A DNA stretch of 64,000 nucleotides from Blastomussa wellsi (Eukaryota > Cnidaria > Anthozoa > Scleractinia > Plerogyridae): positions 39,041,533 through 39,105,532 of the forward strand of contig OX393561.1 in assembly GCA_947652115.1 (NCBI GenBank). The letters are read 5' to 3'. The notes beneath the pieces are model-generated. The model did no database searches, was not told where the DNA came from, and saw only the letters and a program-made list of their open reading frames with translations. Shown here one piece after another: positions 46,792 through 58,099 of the stretch. A program made the position numbers and the translations under genes. The first letter of the stretch is position 1, and every line of letters starts with the position of its first letter.

Positions 46792-48999
46792 AAGTTTATT
46801 GCCGATCCTAATCTACACCAAGATCCAGCTACAATCTGCTCCTGTTTGTTTAAGTGGTCCTTGCATCGTTTACAGCAGTAAATGCTATAATTCAATTTAT
46901 ACATTAAGAAACGTCGCTGAAGTCTCGGAATTGTCCGGTAGGAAGCGAACAGGAAAAAATAGCCGATTTGTTACGTAATCTGGAACGTTATATAATTACC
47001 CCGCGGGGACCTGACACGTTCACGGTGGTAATCTTGTCCCCCGGGGGGATCCCCATATCAAACAGACGGGGATTTTTAATGAACCAAAAGGAGGGAAATC
47101 TAGGCTTGGTTTGAGATGTTTTTGACCCCGGCTCCAAGATACCCAAATTAAAAGCTAAAAATAAAATCTTTATTTATACATATAAAACCCTAAACGGGAC
47201 TTAAGGGTTAACAATAGTGGCGTTTTGCCCGGAACATCCTAACAGAGTGAAATTTACACCCCTAAGCGAGACGACGATCATCCTCGTCTCTTTCATAAGG
47301 GATTCCGCGGCATCTTTTTCTCTTTACGAATCATAAGTTTCGGGTACTGTTTAGTTTATAAACCGAAGATTAATATCGTTTCTTCCCTACGACCAAGGCC
47401 GGGGAGCCATGAACACCCCGAACATGCCCGGGGGGCACTCCCCATATATGGGCTCACTATATAGCATGTGCCGCGGGATAGGGTATGTTCTTTTTTTTTT
47501 TTTCTCGTAATTTTTCCCCTTTTTGCATTGGGTTCCTAGTGTGGTCTTTAGATAGGGTATCAACTAAAGTTTCAGCGCGTGGACATCCGGCAAAATTACT
47601 GATTGATTAATGCTTTCAGATAGTATTCTTTATTGAACGTATGCGTTTCCGTGGCGGAAACATCGTGCAGGTGGCATATCTCCTGGCAAAAATGCCACCT
47701 CGGCCGTCGTCCAGACTTCAAAGACATGTATAATCATAATAAATAATATTTTTTTCTGTTCTGCATTTCGAAAATGCTTTCCAAAGAGAACTTCCTTGAT
47801 CAAAAAGGTGCGGCAGTTTAATATGAAGAAACAGCTTTTCATCGAAGACGTTCTAGGGCACAGCACTTTTCGAAATTTTAAATATGCAAAAACTTGCTGG
47901 TTTTCTAACAACTGGGGAACAAATATTCCAGCTAGCACTGCAATGGAGCATTTGGTCATAGTTATCATAAACGTATTAGCTATGATTAGAGAAAAGACTT
48001 GCTGTGCGTATTCAATAAATCACGAAACATGACACTGTGTTGAAAATCAGTCATGCGGGAAAAAGTATCATGTTACAAATAAACCAAAGTATCGTGTTAC
48101 CGTTGAAAAGAAAAGGCTAAGTATCACGTTTGGTGTTGCAACGTGTATGAAGATATCATAAGTTCACGGTCAGAATTTGGGCCTTAAAAAGGGTATCAAT
48201 TTCCGTTGCCTTCATCCTTCAATTGGGTTAGGGTTTAAGACCCTTCGCGGCACACCCCTATCGGAGTGCGGGAGAACCCCCACCCCCTACCCGGAGAACA
48301 TGCTGAAGGGTATGGTTTAAGCGCCATTTTAATGTAGCATACAAGGCTGCGATACTTTTCAAGTTTATAAGAACAAACAACTTCAGTTCTCACTTTGGTC
48401 AAAAATGGGGGAAAGGGAACTGTACGGTACACTCAACAAAAATTGAAGGAGTACCCGCGGCCGCCTGTATTCCTTGAACTCGCCTAGAAATTTTATTGTT
48501 GTTCCAGAAAACCTCGATATATCTGAGCACGGCTCAGGTATCGGAAGTTATACCGGCAAAAGACAATAATCCTTTTCTGAGGAATTTTAGTGGTATCAGT
48601 AAATTAGTATTCTTCTGCATACCGTACCTTTCTCCCCCAGGTAACATATTTCTTTCTGGAGACCTTTTTAGAAGGGGCTTAATAGAAGGGTGGGGGAGGA
48701 GGGGCAACACTTGCCATCATATTATCTAGAAGGTCTCTTTTGGTAAGTGAAAGTATATACATCTCATTCACCAACTATTTCAATTATTGCGATCTCTCAA
48801 TATCTTTACCAAAGCATAATCGTCTATCTTCAGTGGTGACACGTCAAATTATTCTCAGTTTTTCGAGAATAACTTAGGTAACCCCATTTCTCGTCGGTAT
48901 GCGTTTCAACTGAGCCTGATATTGCTTTTATCAAAACCTGCGCCTCACGTCTTTGGCCAGTATATATCATTAATCGTGCCGAGTGAGGCTAAGACTTAT

Positions 49000-49244
49000 G
49001 CCGACTTAATTAAGCAAACTTTAAGTAAGCGTAAAGTTGGTTAGAAGGTTTAAGCCAGCTTTACTTTTTCGTAAATCTCATTTTTACATCGTGTAAGTAT
49101 AGCAGCCTTACATTCATTTTTAAAGTTTGCTCAATGAGATTTATTCTGACTTAATTAAGCAAACGTCAAGTTGGATAACCAACTTTAAGTAGATAAAAGC
49201 CAGCTTTAATTTTTCGTAAATCTCGCTTTTACATCGCGTAGGAA
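49000..49244. repeat. Two direct repeats of about 97 bp
   Basis: Units at about 49000-49097 and 49147-49244 share GACTTAATTAAGCAAAC, AAGTTGG, AAGCCAGCTTTA, TTTTTCGTAAATCTC and TTTTACATCG in order. Confidence 0.7.
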
Positions 49245-49385
49245 TCCCATGTTAACTTTTTTTAACTAAGTTCATAAAGAAAAATTGGCAAAGAGAGTAG
49301 CATAATAATTATACTTTTACTCTAATTGTTTGTAGTTTAGAATGATAAGAATAAGAATACCTATGCTAGCTGCGAGCTACATGTC

Positions 49386-49484
49386 GCTCCGACGAAGTGC
49401 GAACGCTCGAAACGTCACCTCTCGAATCTCTTTACGGTGGCCAATTTACATTATCAACCCAGTTGATAAAACCAAATTATACAT
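49386..49484 (+). mobile_element. Penelope-like terminal repeat, single arm, copy 3
   Basis: CTCCGACGAAGTGCGAACGC, then TCGAAACGTC and CTTTACGGTGGCCAATTTAC and AACCCAGTTGATAAAACC: one arm of the palindromes at 28.8 and 41.6 kb. The hammerhead-like core keeps GAAA-CGUC, but stem I is weaker than in copy 1. Confidence 0.6.
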
Positions 49485-51670
49485 GTCCGAAGGCTTACAA
49501 AATGGATCATGTACGTTTAATAAAATATTTGTTGTTGTTGAAGTGTAAATGATGTCAGATTCGGATTATATTCCGGATGCCAAAGAGATTTTGTCCACCA
49601 GCTTACTGTTCTTCTGGCTGAGGTCTCTCATGCAGTTCTATCCACAGACCTGATAGACGATGAGCTAAAATTAGCCACCGAACGTTTATTTCTGTTTCAA
49701 GTAGCGGCGATATAAAACGCCTATAGTACACGCGACTTTGAAACAAGCTGAGAAGCTAGAAAGCCGGCGATGTAAGTGCGGGTAAAATTGCGTATTCCTC
49801 TCCCCTCCTCTTTCCCCGTCTAAACTACATTTTATTGCTAAACTACATATTTTATTAATGGAGAATGGTGTTTCGTCGTTTGTGCATGTTGCCGCATACG
49901 TTGTAACATGCTGAGAACCACGAGGTTATAGTGTATGCTAAATAACTGAGCTTTTATATTATATATCCTGTTTAAGATATAAATAACGTTATTTAATTAC
50001 TGAGGAGAGCACAAGTGATCAAAATATTCTGGTGGTTGTGGGCTGGGACTTTGTAAAAACAAATTGCGGTATATTCCCTAATTTAAATTTTTGCATTGCG
50101 ACAAACTGAATAGGCCGCGAGACGTTTTTTCCGTCGGTAACGACAACGTCAAGCCACCGACGTATAACCGCATTATATTTAAATATTGAATGAGATTTCG
50201 TCTCCCAAAACCATGCATGTCTGATGCAAAGTATTGGCCGCTAACGAATCTAATTCCCGATAATTAAAAATCTTTAAAACTCTTACGTTGGAAGCGTGAG
50301 GCTTTACCATATCTCACATTCATGATACGCAACCTGACATTTTATCTCCATGAAGGCACACTAATTACATTACTCCCATTTCTTTTCCAACTGACTTTTT
50401 AAAATCATTTTCTTCTCCTTGGTTTGCCCATGCCCAAGAGGGGTGGGGGAGGGATGCTTGAGGATACGTGTTTGATGACAGAGGTTGCATGGAATGTTTT
50501 TTCAGTAGTAATTTCAGTGCTTTGATTTAATTTGGGGAGTAATAAATATTTTCATTCATAGTTCTGGGTAGGGTGTGTTCTAATAAGAAACATTTTTAAT
50601 AAAGGTTTTTTCGTAGCAATTTGGAGTAATCAATCGATCAATGCATTTCTTCTTTCACCTGGTCTACGGTCTTGTGTGTTTAACAATGACGATGAATTAA
50701 TATAAAAAGCGTTAGAAACTCTTAATTAATGTATGAAACAATGATAAGAATTTCACACATTTAAAGATTTTGAATCAAAGATCAAAGGGCTTGACATCAA
50801 AAGCTTCACTCTATCACAATCTATTTCATCACGCCGTGTCTTATCATTTTCTCTCCGTGATATGGGCTCGTGTCAAAAGTCCAGCTGTGAATACCAGTTG
50901 CAGACAAAATTAGACCTTTACTGATCTGTACATTTGGTGCGTCGATCGTGGTATATACCGGTATTTGAGCTTTCATCGAAATCGCTCTAAAAACATCCGC
51001 TAGAATAAACAGCAACTGCGATAATTAAAAATCGACAAAAAATAAACGTGAATGTCCTTTTAGTCAATCTTATTTGAAGTCTAGATCACTGAAAAGTGTG
51101 GTTTAATAGGAATCAACCAACCAACCAATCTTTATTTCTTACATTAATATACAAATATACAAATATCACACCACCTGCAAATAGCAAGGCTAATCAAGGC
51201 AGGTGGTGTGTGGACGGCTTAAGAATTCCGTTAGAGTGAATCGAATACAAGTACGTAGTCACCCGTGACATGGTACACGAATCGCACCCACTCAAATAAA
51301 ACTACGGACAACAAGCTTTCACACCCATTATAGGCTTAGGCTGTTCAAAGCACATTTTTTCTCCTATTTGAGGCATCAATTGAGACTACTGTTATAAGAG
51401 CTTGCTCACAGACTCTCGCTGATGGAGTTTGTTGTGCTCAATATAGTCATGGCTGTTCCGTGGAACACGCGAAACAAACATTTCTTTTCACATTAATTTT
51501 TTCTTTTCGATTCTCGCTCCCATGCAATTGCAACAGCTTGTTTGTGTGTGTGCATTATGTCCCACAATGCGTGATGACTTAAACATACTGTCTCCGGCGA
51601 TCTCCGGCCATATAGCAGTACTACCGGCAACTAACCCGACAAAAAAACGCGGGCTTGCACGAAACACAAT

Positions 51671-51868
51671 AGACCTCTTTAGCCTCGTATGTAAATTGCC
51701 CATTTCAGATCATGTGATGCTCTCCAGAGAATTTGTCCTTTGTTTATCTCCAAATTATTCATTCATTTTCGCGTGGACTTTTTTCAATTTGAAAGCAATA
51801 ACTCTCAAGGGTAACATCAAGTGGTCTGAAATGGACAACAAACAAACGAAGCTAATTAAAGAGGTCTA
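51671..51868. mobile_element. MITE with CCTCTTTAGC terminal inverted repeats, copy 2
   Basis: AGACCTCTTTAGCCTCGTAT at the left, GAAGCTAATTAAAGAGGTCT at the right, body homologous to 27927-28134 with indels. A TA or longer AT target site is plausible. Confidence 0.8.
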
Positions 51869-51978
51869 TTCCGAGGTATTTTTTGTATTTTGTGTCTCTT
51901 GTCTAAAGCGGACAAGAGCTTTAAAAGAATAAAAGAACTGAAAACAGAAAGGCGGACGGTACGGTTTGGATTATTAAA

Positions 51979-52171
51979 ATATGTATTTTCTTTCTAATAG
52001 TTTGTCAGACACTGCCTGACTTCTTCAGGGATTTGATTCAAACTGAGAAAAATCGTAACGATTTAAACAACCAAGACAAAACTGCAATAATTAAAGATTT
52101 TTCTCAGGTTGAATCAAATCCCTGAAGAAGTCAGGCCGTGCATGACGAAATATTGGAAAGAAAATACATAG
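51979..52171 (+). mobile_element. Palindromic element with a complete hammerhead-like core
   Basis: Arms of about 75 bp (TATGTATTTTCTTTC ... TGAGAAAAATC) flank a 40-base AT spacer. On + the right arm has CUGAAGA (52122-52128), A, a GUCA/UGAC stem II (52130-52133, 52143-52146), GAAA (52147-52150) and UAUU (52151-52154), with stem I from UCC (52119-52121) and GGA (52155-52157). The left arm read on the minus strand has the same layout but GAAA is altered. Layout parallels copies at 28.8 and 41.6 kb. Confidence 0.6.
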
Positions 52172-52714
52172 TTTAAAGGAGCTCGGTCACCGATCACACA
52201 GTTTGAAAAGTTTCGCCTAAAGTTTTCAAATTTGTCAATTACAATCCTGCTCAATCTTCCTCAGTTAAAGCCATCCTTGATTCTTCCTAGTTTATTGGTG
52301 CATCTTTCCTGTTTTTCTACCTTAGTAAACTAGGTTTCCTTTGATTTGAAGGCATTTTATACACTGCCAAAGTTGACTTTACTCATGGTGTCCTGTGCCC
52401 CTTTAATAGTCTCAATCGTACGGTCCGAGCCTTTCTGTTTTCAGTTCTTTTATTTCGCTACATTTGCTGATCAGATCCAACCAGGATCCGGTTCCTTTGT
52501 ATTGTCCGTTGGCCCTTTCAAACATAGACAGTGTTCATTTTAAAGAATGCAACTTTAAACTTTCTGTCTTGCTCACTTATTGCTTGCATTTTTGTTTTTT
52601 CCTATTCCAGCAAGCAAGACATTAAATAAATTAAAGTAAAAATAAATAAAAAGCCCCCCAAAAAACGAAACAAAACAAATTAAAACAAAAACAAAAACGC
52701 GTATCAGCCGGAAC

Positions 52715-52885
52715 CCAGGCAGGGGGGGGGGGATTCGCATATACATGAAGGGAGGGGGGAAGGGGGGTCCGACGGATTTTCATATTCTGAAATTTTAGAC
52801 CCCAAAATACCTGGCATCAAAATTTGCTACCCGAAAAATATAAATTTCGCGTACAGATCTCTTGACCCCCCCCCCCCCCCCCCCC
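52715..52885. repeat. G/C homopolymer-rich segment
   Basis: G-runs at about 52721 and 52752-52766 and a C-run of about 19 at 52867-52885. Frames through here are not genes. Confidence 0.7.
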
Positions 52886-53899
52886 TAAAAAAATACCAAG
52901 CGTGTAAATTTTCAACCACCAAGAATGCGTCGGATCCCCTGTCGTGTATAATACGAGTAGCCCCTCCCCCAGGGGAGCCGGAACGTCTATCTTCCCATGA
53001 CGTCTAGAGCTACACGTAAGATTGAATAAACATTGAAAGCTGAGCGACAAAGTGGGTTGAAAAAAGCCCGAGAGAGTACGAGACCAAAACAAACACAATA
53101 ACAATATAAGAAACGGATGAGGTAAAATTACACAACACAAAAAAAGGAAACGAAGCAACATAACATTTTTAACAAACAAACGTGCAAAAGTTAGGAAAAC
53201 AACTATATAAGAAAATGTTTAGTAAGTAGAACCTGTTCAAAAAGAATAATTTTAAAGTGTATTTCTTTCGTGACAATATATGTTTTTTTTCTTGCCTATC
53301 TTAATATCAGTTACATGTATTTCAAACATTATTATCCACACTATTAAAACGGAAATAGCAACAATACTCTGCAAGTAGTGGCCCGCAGGAAACTATTTAT
53401 ATTCCAGACACGCAAACTAACCGAAGAAAACCTTTTTTCAACCGGACCTAATATAATGTTTGTTAATATTACTGGTTGATTGATCTTTAAGAATAGCCTG
53501 GCATTTTATGTTTAAATTCTAGTACTTTTTATTTCTCTGGAATTGTTAGTTGTCCGAGATAATTTCGTGAGAGATTTCCTAGTATCGATGAAAATAATAA
53601 TTGCAAAAGAACGCAATAAACTTAATAGTGGCTAATATTGGAACCGATTGGTCAAAGAACAAATCGAAACAAAAGGAATTTGACCATTGTCAAGAGGGCA
53701 GTCAAGCTTGAGTTTGCCTTTCAATCCAATATATTTTCTTAAGCTGTCTTAGCTTGTTTTTAAAAACATTTCTGAAAACCATAAGACATTTTCAGAAGCT
53801 AAACAGCACGATTAAGAAGTATCAACAACAATCCTGGCACACTTATCGTCGATAAACTCTACTATCTCAAAGACTTGAAAAGTTCAGGGCAAACTGTAA

Positions 53900-53907
53900 T
53901 ATAAAAG
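53900..53907 (+). promoter_or_regulatory. Candidate TATA box of member 10
   Basis: TATAAAAG about 250 bp upstream of the ATG at 54156; good match to a TATA consensus, position consistent with a 5' UTR of roughly 220 bases. Confidence 0.35.
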
Positions 53908-54155
53908 AGTTTCGATTACTTGACACGTCACCGGACGTGGTGCAAAACTGTTCCCACAAGAATGATGTTTTGTGCGCTAGTTTTTGGGGCTCAATATAGA
54001 ACCAATTATGCAACGTTGTTCTGTCAATTTAGAAACAATTTGCCGACATTGTTTCAACCATTACGATCGCGAAGGTTCATTGAAGACGAAGAAAGCCGTT
54101 TTCCGTTTTCGTTGGTGTTAAAACGGTTTGATACAACTTGAATTTCAAGGAGGGT

Positions 54156-55721
54156 ATGAACAGCGAACATTCAAATCGTGCTGGCCGTCAAGATGGCCCG
54201 CCCAGTCAGGCAAGGCTTCAACTTCCGAACAGTAGAAACTCTGCTGAAGAACGATCATTACGAAGGAGAAAGATTTTCTGGCTCTGCATTTTGTGTTGGC
54301 TAATGGTGTTGTGCTTGACAGCTATCATCATAATAGCTGTTGTACACTTTCAAGGCTCTAACAACGAAATCGATCAGATAAGTGCAAGTGCACTGATCGG
54401 GTTTGGTGTGTTACTTATCTTCGTCCTTGCGTGGTCAATAATAATTTACGCCAGGTTCAGCCGTTTGAAAGCGAAAAGAAGGTCAGAACAGTACACACCA
54501 AACAGAGACGAATTTGTGGCTTTTGCCTCGTCGGAGATCTTAGGCAGAGGAGTTAGTTCAACTATCTCTACCACCAATTCCTCATCTAACTCTCGATCAA
54601 CCGATCGCTCGGCCGAAGCCGACATGCGAAGATTCATCTCTCGCCAACGATATCACGACAACGAGCGAAGAGCTATCGATCGCACCACACAAGCGCCAAT
54701 AACTTCAATTTCAAGTTCGTCGAGAATGGCAACTGAATATCACGAGCGCGGCCCCGTTCTTGGCAGACCGCAAATGGTACATCATCCCGAACGTCACCGA
54801 GTCGAAACCGAGCTAGCACGAAGCTTAGTCGACACTTCCAGCCGTGCTGCTCGTCGACACTCGGCTCCATTACCTCCCCCATACCAACCACCAATGAGCC
54901 CGCCATATAGGTCTTCAGAAAGTTTACCTGCGGGTTTTATGGGTACGCCACCGCCTGCTTATGACAGGGTTTGTGGTAGAAGTCGCCGATTGGAATCGAC
55001 TACTTCGGAAGAAAGTTGTCTAAACCCCCCTGCCTATCAATCGCGACCACCATCACCTTCTCTCAGCGCCTCAGCTGCAGCACCAGTGGAAGGCAGTACA
55101 CACCTAACTGTGCCTTCACATAGATCAGGAATGGGCAGCGACCACCCGGTTTCCGCCCTACCTCCATCAGCAAGAGTTAGACGCTATGAGACGTCACCAA
55201 GCCACCCACGACAGTCATTGCATTTTCCTGCGCCGGAGGTGGTGTTAAGAGAAAACGCCATTTATCGCAACCCACCAAGGTCCAGACCAAACGTAGTTTC
55301 ACTTACTAGAGCCCACACTCCGGTTATTACAGCAACACGGTATACCCCACCTTACTACAGATCCTCCCCTGCACCACGCTACCATACATCATTGTATCTG
55401 CCAAGTTCTACATCACATTCTGCCTTTGTGCTCCCTCGAAATGTCCCTGAAAGCTCCACACGTCCTGTTTCACCTCCGTATGCGAAGAATCGACCACCCT
55501 CTTCTCGGCCTGTTTTAGCTCTCGCAGCACCTGAAGGCTCAACGCGTTTCTCCCAAGCGCCGAATCGCCCTCCGTCTCCTATACAAGAGACTAGTGAAGA
55601 CAATCAAGACGCAAACACTTGCAATACAACTGAAACGACGAACACAACTAATGATTCCCACAGACCAAGTGTGGTGCTTGTCTATTTGTCACAATCACCA
55701 GATGAGGAGATAATCGTGTAA
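54156..55721 (+). CDS. Two-TM protein with long Ser/Pro/Arg tail and multiple PY motifs (cluster member 10)
   Basis: Single exon, 521 residues from ATG 54156. N-terminus with a basic patch (RRRK), TM1 about 40-64, loop FQGSNNEIDQ, TM2 about 76-98, then a basic stop-transfer (RLKAKRR). The 420-residue tail is low-complexity, rich in Ser, Pro, Arg and Tyr. Strict PPxY motifs are at 240-243 (PPPY), 266-269 and 291-294 (PPAY) and 398-401 (PPYY); SPPY near-motifs occur at about 248 and 439. An acidic Asn/Thr-rich C-terminus follows. The tail would be disordered and could scaffold several WW-domain proteins; SH3 binding through PxxP is also possible. AATAAA at 56444 may be the poly(A) signal. Confidence 0.75.
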   Translation: MNSEHSNRAGRQDGPPSQARLQLPNSRNSAEERSLRRRKIFWLCILCWLMVLCLTAIIIIAVVHFQGSNNEIDQISASALIGFGVLLIFVLAWSIIIYARFSRLKAKRRSEQYTPNRDEFVAFASSEILGRGVSSTISTTNSSSNSRSTDRSAEADMRRFISRQRYHDNERRAIDRTTQAPITSISSSSRMATEYHERGPVLGRPQMVHHPERHRVETELARSLVDTSSRAARRHSAPLPPPYQPPMSPPYRSSESLPAGFMGTPPPAYDRVCGRSRRLESTTSEESCLNPPAYQSRPPSPSLSASAAAPVEGSTHLTVPSHRSGMGSDHPVSALPPSARVRRYETSPSHPRQSLHFPAPEVVLRENAIYRNPPRSRPNVVSLTRAHTPVITATRYTPPYYRSSPAPRYHTSLYLPSSTSHSAFVLPRNVPESSTRPVSPPYAKNRPPSSRPVLALAAPEGSTRFSQAPNRPPSPIQETSEDNQDANTCNTTETTNTTNDSHRPSVVLVYLSQSPDEEIIV

Positions 55722-57575
55722 AAAGTTAACGCTGAAATGGTCTGAAATGCATGGACTTTGCAAGAGCTATCACTTTTTTTAATTGATTGCCAAACTTCCA
55801 TCTATAACTAGATGAATCGATAAAATGTATGTAAGCTAATATATAGAGTACAAAAAACCATAGATGGAATACTGGTTTGTCTGGGCCGCCTTCTCACACT
55901 CCACCAACTTCTAATTTGAGGACATCGTCTTTGATCAATGAAGGAGATCTACCGTTCGAGGAGAAGAACCTTTTAGTAAATTTATTTAAATCTTTATTTG
56001 CCGTCCCGCTTTTAAGAAGTTGGAATCTAACAGCGAATTTAGACATTGTAAATACAGGTTAAGTCTATTTTATTTAATAGTTTCTTGTGTTTATTACGTT
56101 GGACTGGATTCACGTTTTGGAAGAGAAAATTTCAGAGACATTCCCCAGTTTTTATTACTGTGCAGAGATTTAATTGCGCTCAACGCCAGACATATTTATA
56201 TGGGTTACCTCTCCAGCACAAATCATACTGTTATCGACGAGGGTTCCATTGAAATTAATAGAAAGATTTAACGCGGATTTTAGCAACAATTACAGCAGAT
56301 TTGTAGGCTAGAAACAGAAATGGAAAAAAAGAACATCAAAATCAGAAAATATGCGTGCAGATAAATTTAGCATTAAAACATATTTTCAGGAATGCAGAAT
56401 AGTTTGATCAATTTTACTAATGTTGTACATAGTTTTAAGCTTGAATAAAATATCTTTGATATTTAAAGTTCCTACGGTATATAAGTAATTATTTATGTCT
56501 AACATGTAAATTTAGGAAAGTATGTGAGTGCACTGTGCATGCTTTGATTAATGAAAAAAGTTTAGCAAAAAAAAGCTGATGTATTGGCAATCTATCTGTC
56601 AAGCAGTGATCCGTCTTTAGAATTCTACTGTTCCATAAACACGTGAGCAATATTCAGCTACCTTCACCGAATAGTGTTGACAAAAGACTTATTTCTTGAC
56701 AAGCGCAAGTAGAATTATGACACGAGAATTATGCGAAAATAGAACCTGTACCTGCATGTATTATGAAAGTGCACTGAAATGGTATTTTACAAACTTCCAG
56801 TCTTTTGGAATTACTTAAGACGATTTTCTTCAAAAGTATTATATTGCTGCATTCAGATATCTTCATTCGCGACAGCATTGTCTCAATTTACTTAATTTAA
56901 TCATAAGGTCATTGGACAAAAGTAGAACCCACACTAAGATTTTTTTCAAACTTTGCCCATGATCGATTGCTTGTGTAAAAGGAACTTAGATAGATTTTGA
57001 AATAAAAACGGTTGGTCCCGGCCCCGTGCTCTTTTAGGAGCGACAGCACCTCATAATACGAAGTAATTCCTTATCTATTATTACCATTTTTCTCATGATT
57101 GGTCTGGCTTGAGCTAGAAAGTTATTCAGCTGAATTCAAACAAGAGCATCCCGAGCAAATTCACCGAACTTCAAGTGAAAAAGTTGAGAAAAGGGATGCA
57201 GTTACCCTTAAATGTAGGTATGCAAAAGAGACACCATATTCTATCGAAGGTATATGAAGGTGTCACCTTCTCTGTCAAAATGGTTTATAAAAAGGGTAAG
57301 CCGGGGGTTAGGACGTCGGGACGGGGCCTCCGCGTTGAGTATCCCCACGCTGGTACAACAAACCATCCAGGCCTCCTTGCCTGGATTCAAACCGAAAGGG
57401 ACTAGGTACTAGTCTGTTCATTATGGGATTAGCAACTATTGATCCACAAAGTCAGAAAGAGCACACCGATATTTACAAAATCCCCAAGTTTGGTGCTAAT
57501 CGGGCTAGATACAGCCATTTAAGTACGTTCTCGCAAAAAAATTCTACCATTGATTTTTTGGTGAAACTCTCACCA
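55722..57575. other. Gene-free stretch
   Basis: Probably the 3' UTR of member 10 to about 56460, then AT-rich DNA. Short frames at 55877, 56020 and 57175 are unsupported. Confidence 0.35.
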
Positions 57576-58062
57576 GGGGGTCTCAATGGGGTTAACCGTT
57601 AGCCGTAAAATGGCCAAAAATTTAGCCGTTAGGCGTAAAAATGAAAGAATTTTAACCGTTAGCCGTATAAAATGTTAACCGTAAAAAATCTAAATACAAC
57701 AGCAAAGGCAGTAAACTTTTTTTGAGTCTGATGTGTTGTGCGTTTATGTGTTCTGGTAGCAAGAAAAGCCGATCGAAACCAAATGTCGTAAGTGTCTGCA
57801 TATGTCGCATATGTCGCGTCGTTGCGCGAGTTGACAGACGTTTTGACAGCTCTTGTATTTTACGAGCGTACACACACACACACAAAAAAAAATACTTTTT
57901 TTATCTCAAAATGGTCCAAAGACTTTCAGTATGTTTTACAACAATGGAAATTAAGATTTAACTTTTCCTGATAACCGTAATGGAACAAAATTAACCGTTA
58001 GCCGTAAAAAAGCCAAAAAGTTTACCGTTAACCGTAAAAGCCACTACCCCATTGAGACCCTC
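57576..58062. mobile_element. MITE with GGGGGTCTCAATGGGGT ends, copy 2
   Basis: Homologous to 42359-42864 along its length. Flanked by TCACCA (57570-57575 and 58063-58068), a 6-bp duplication like that of copy 1. Confidence 0.85.
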
Positions 58063-58099
58063 TCACCACTGTAAGATAATGTGTAACTGATGTCAGAAA

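Larger units (their letters stand above)
44900..53895. other. Gene-poor stretch, 9 kb
   Basis: No supportable gene. It holds the hairpin at 46686-46791, direct repeats at 49000-49244, the Penelope-like pieces at 49386 and 51979, the MITE at 51671, C/G-rich inverted segments near 46985-47060 and 47395-47470, and homopolymers near 52720 and 52867. AATAAA at 45284 could serve member 9. Confidence 0.4.

Noticed and set aside
47630..47968. 112-residue minus frame
   Set aside because: No domain or signal; overlapping frame on the other strand; lies in repeat-rich DNA.
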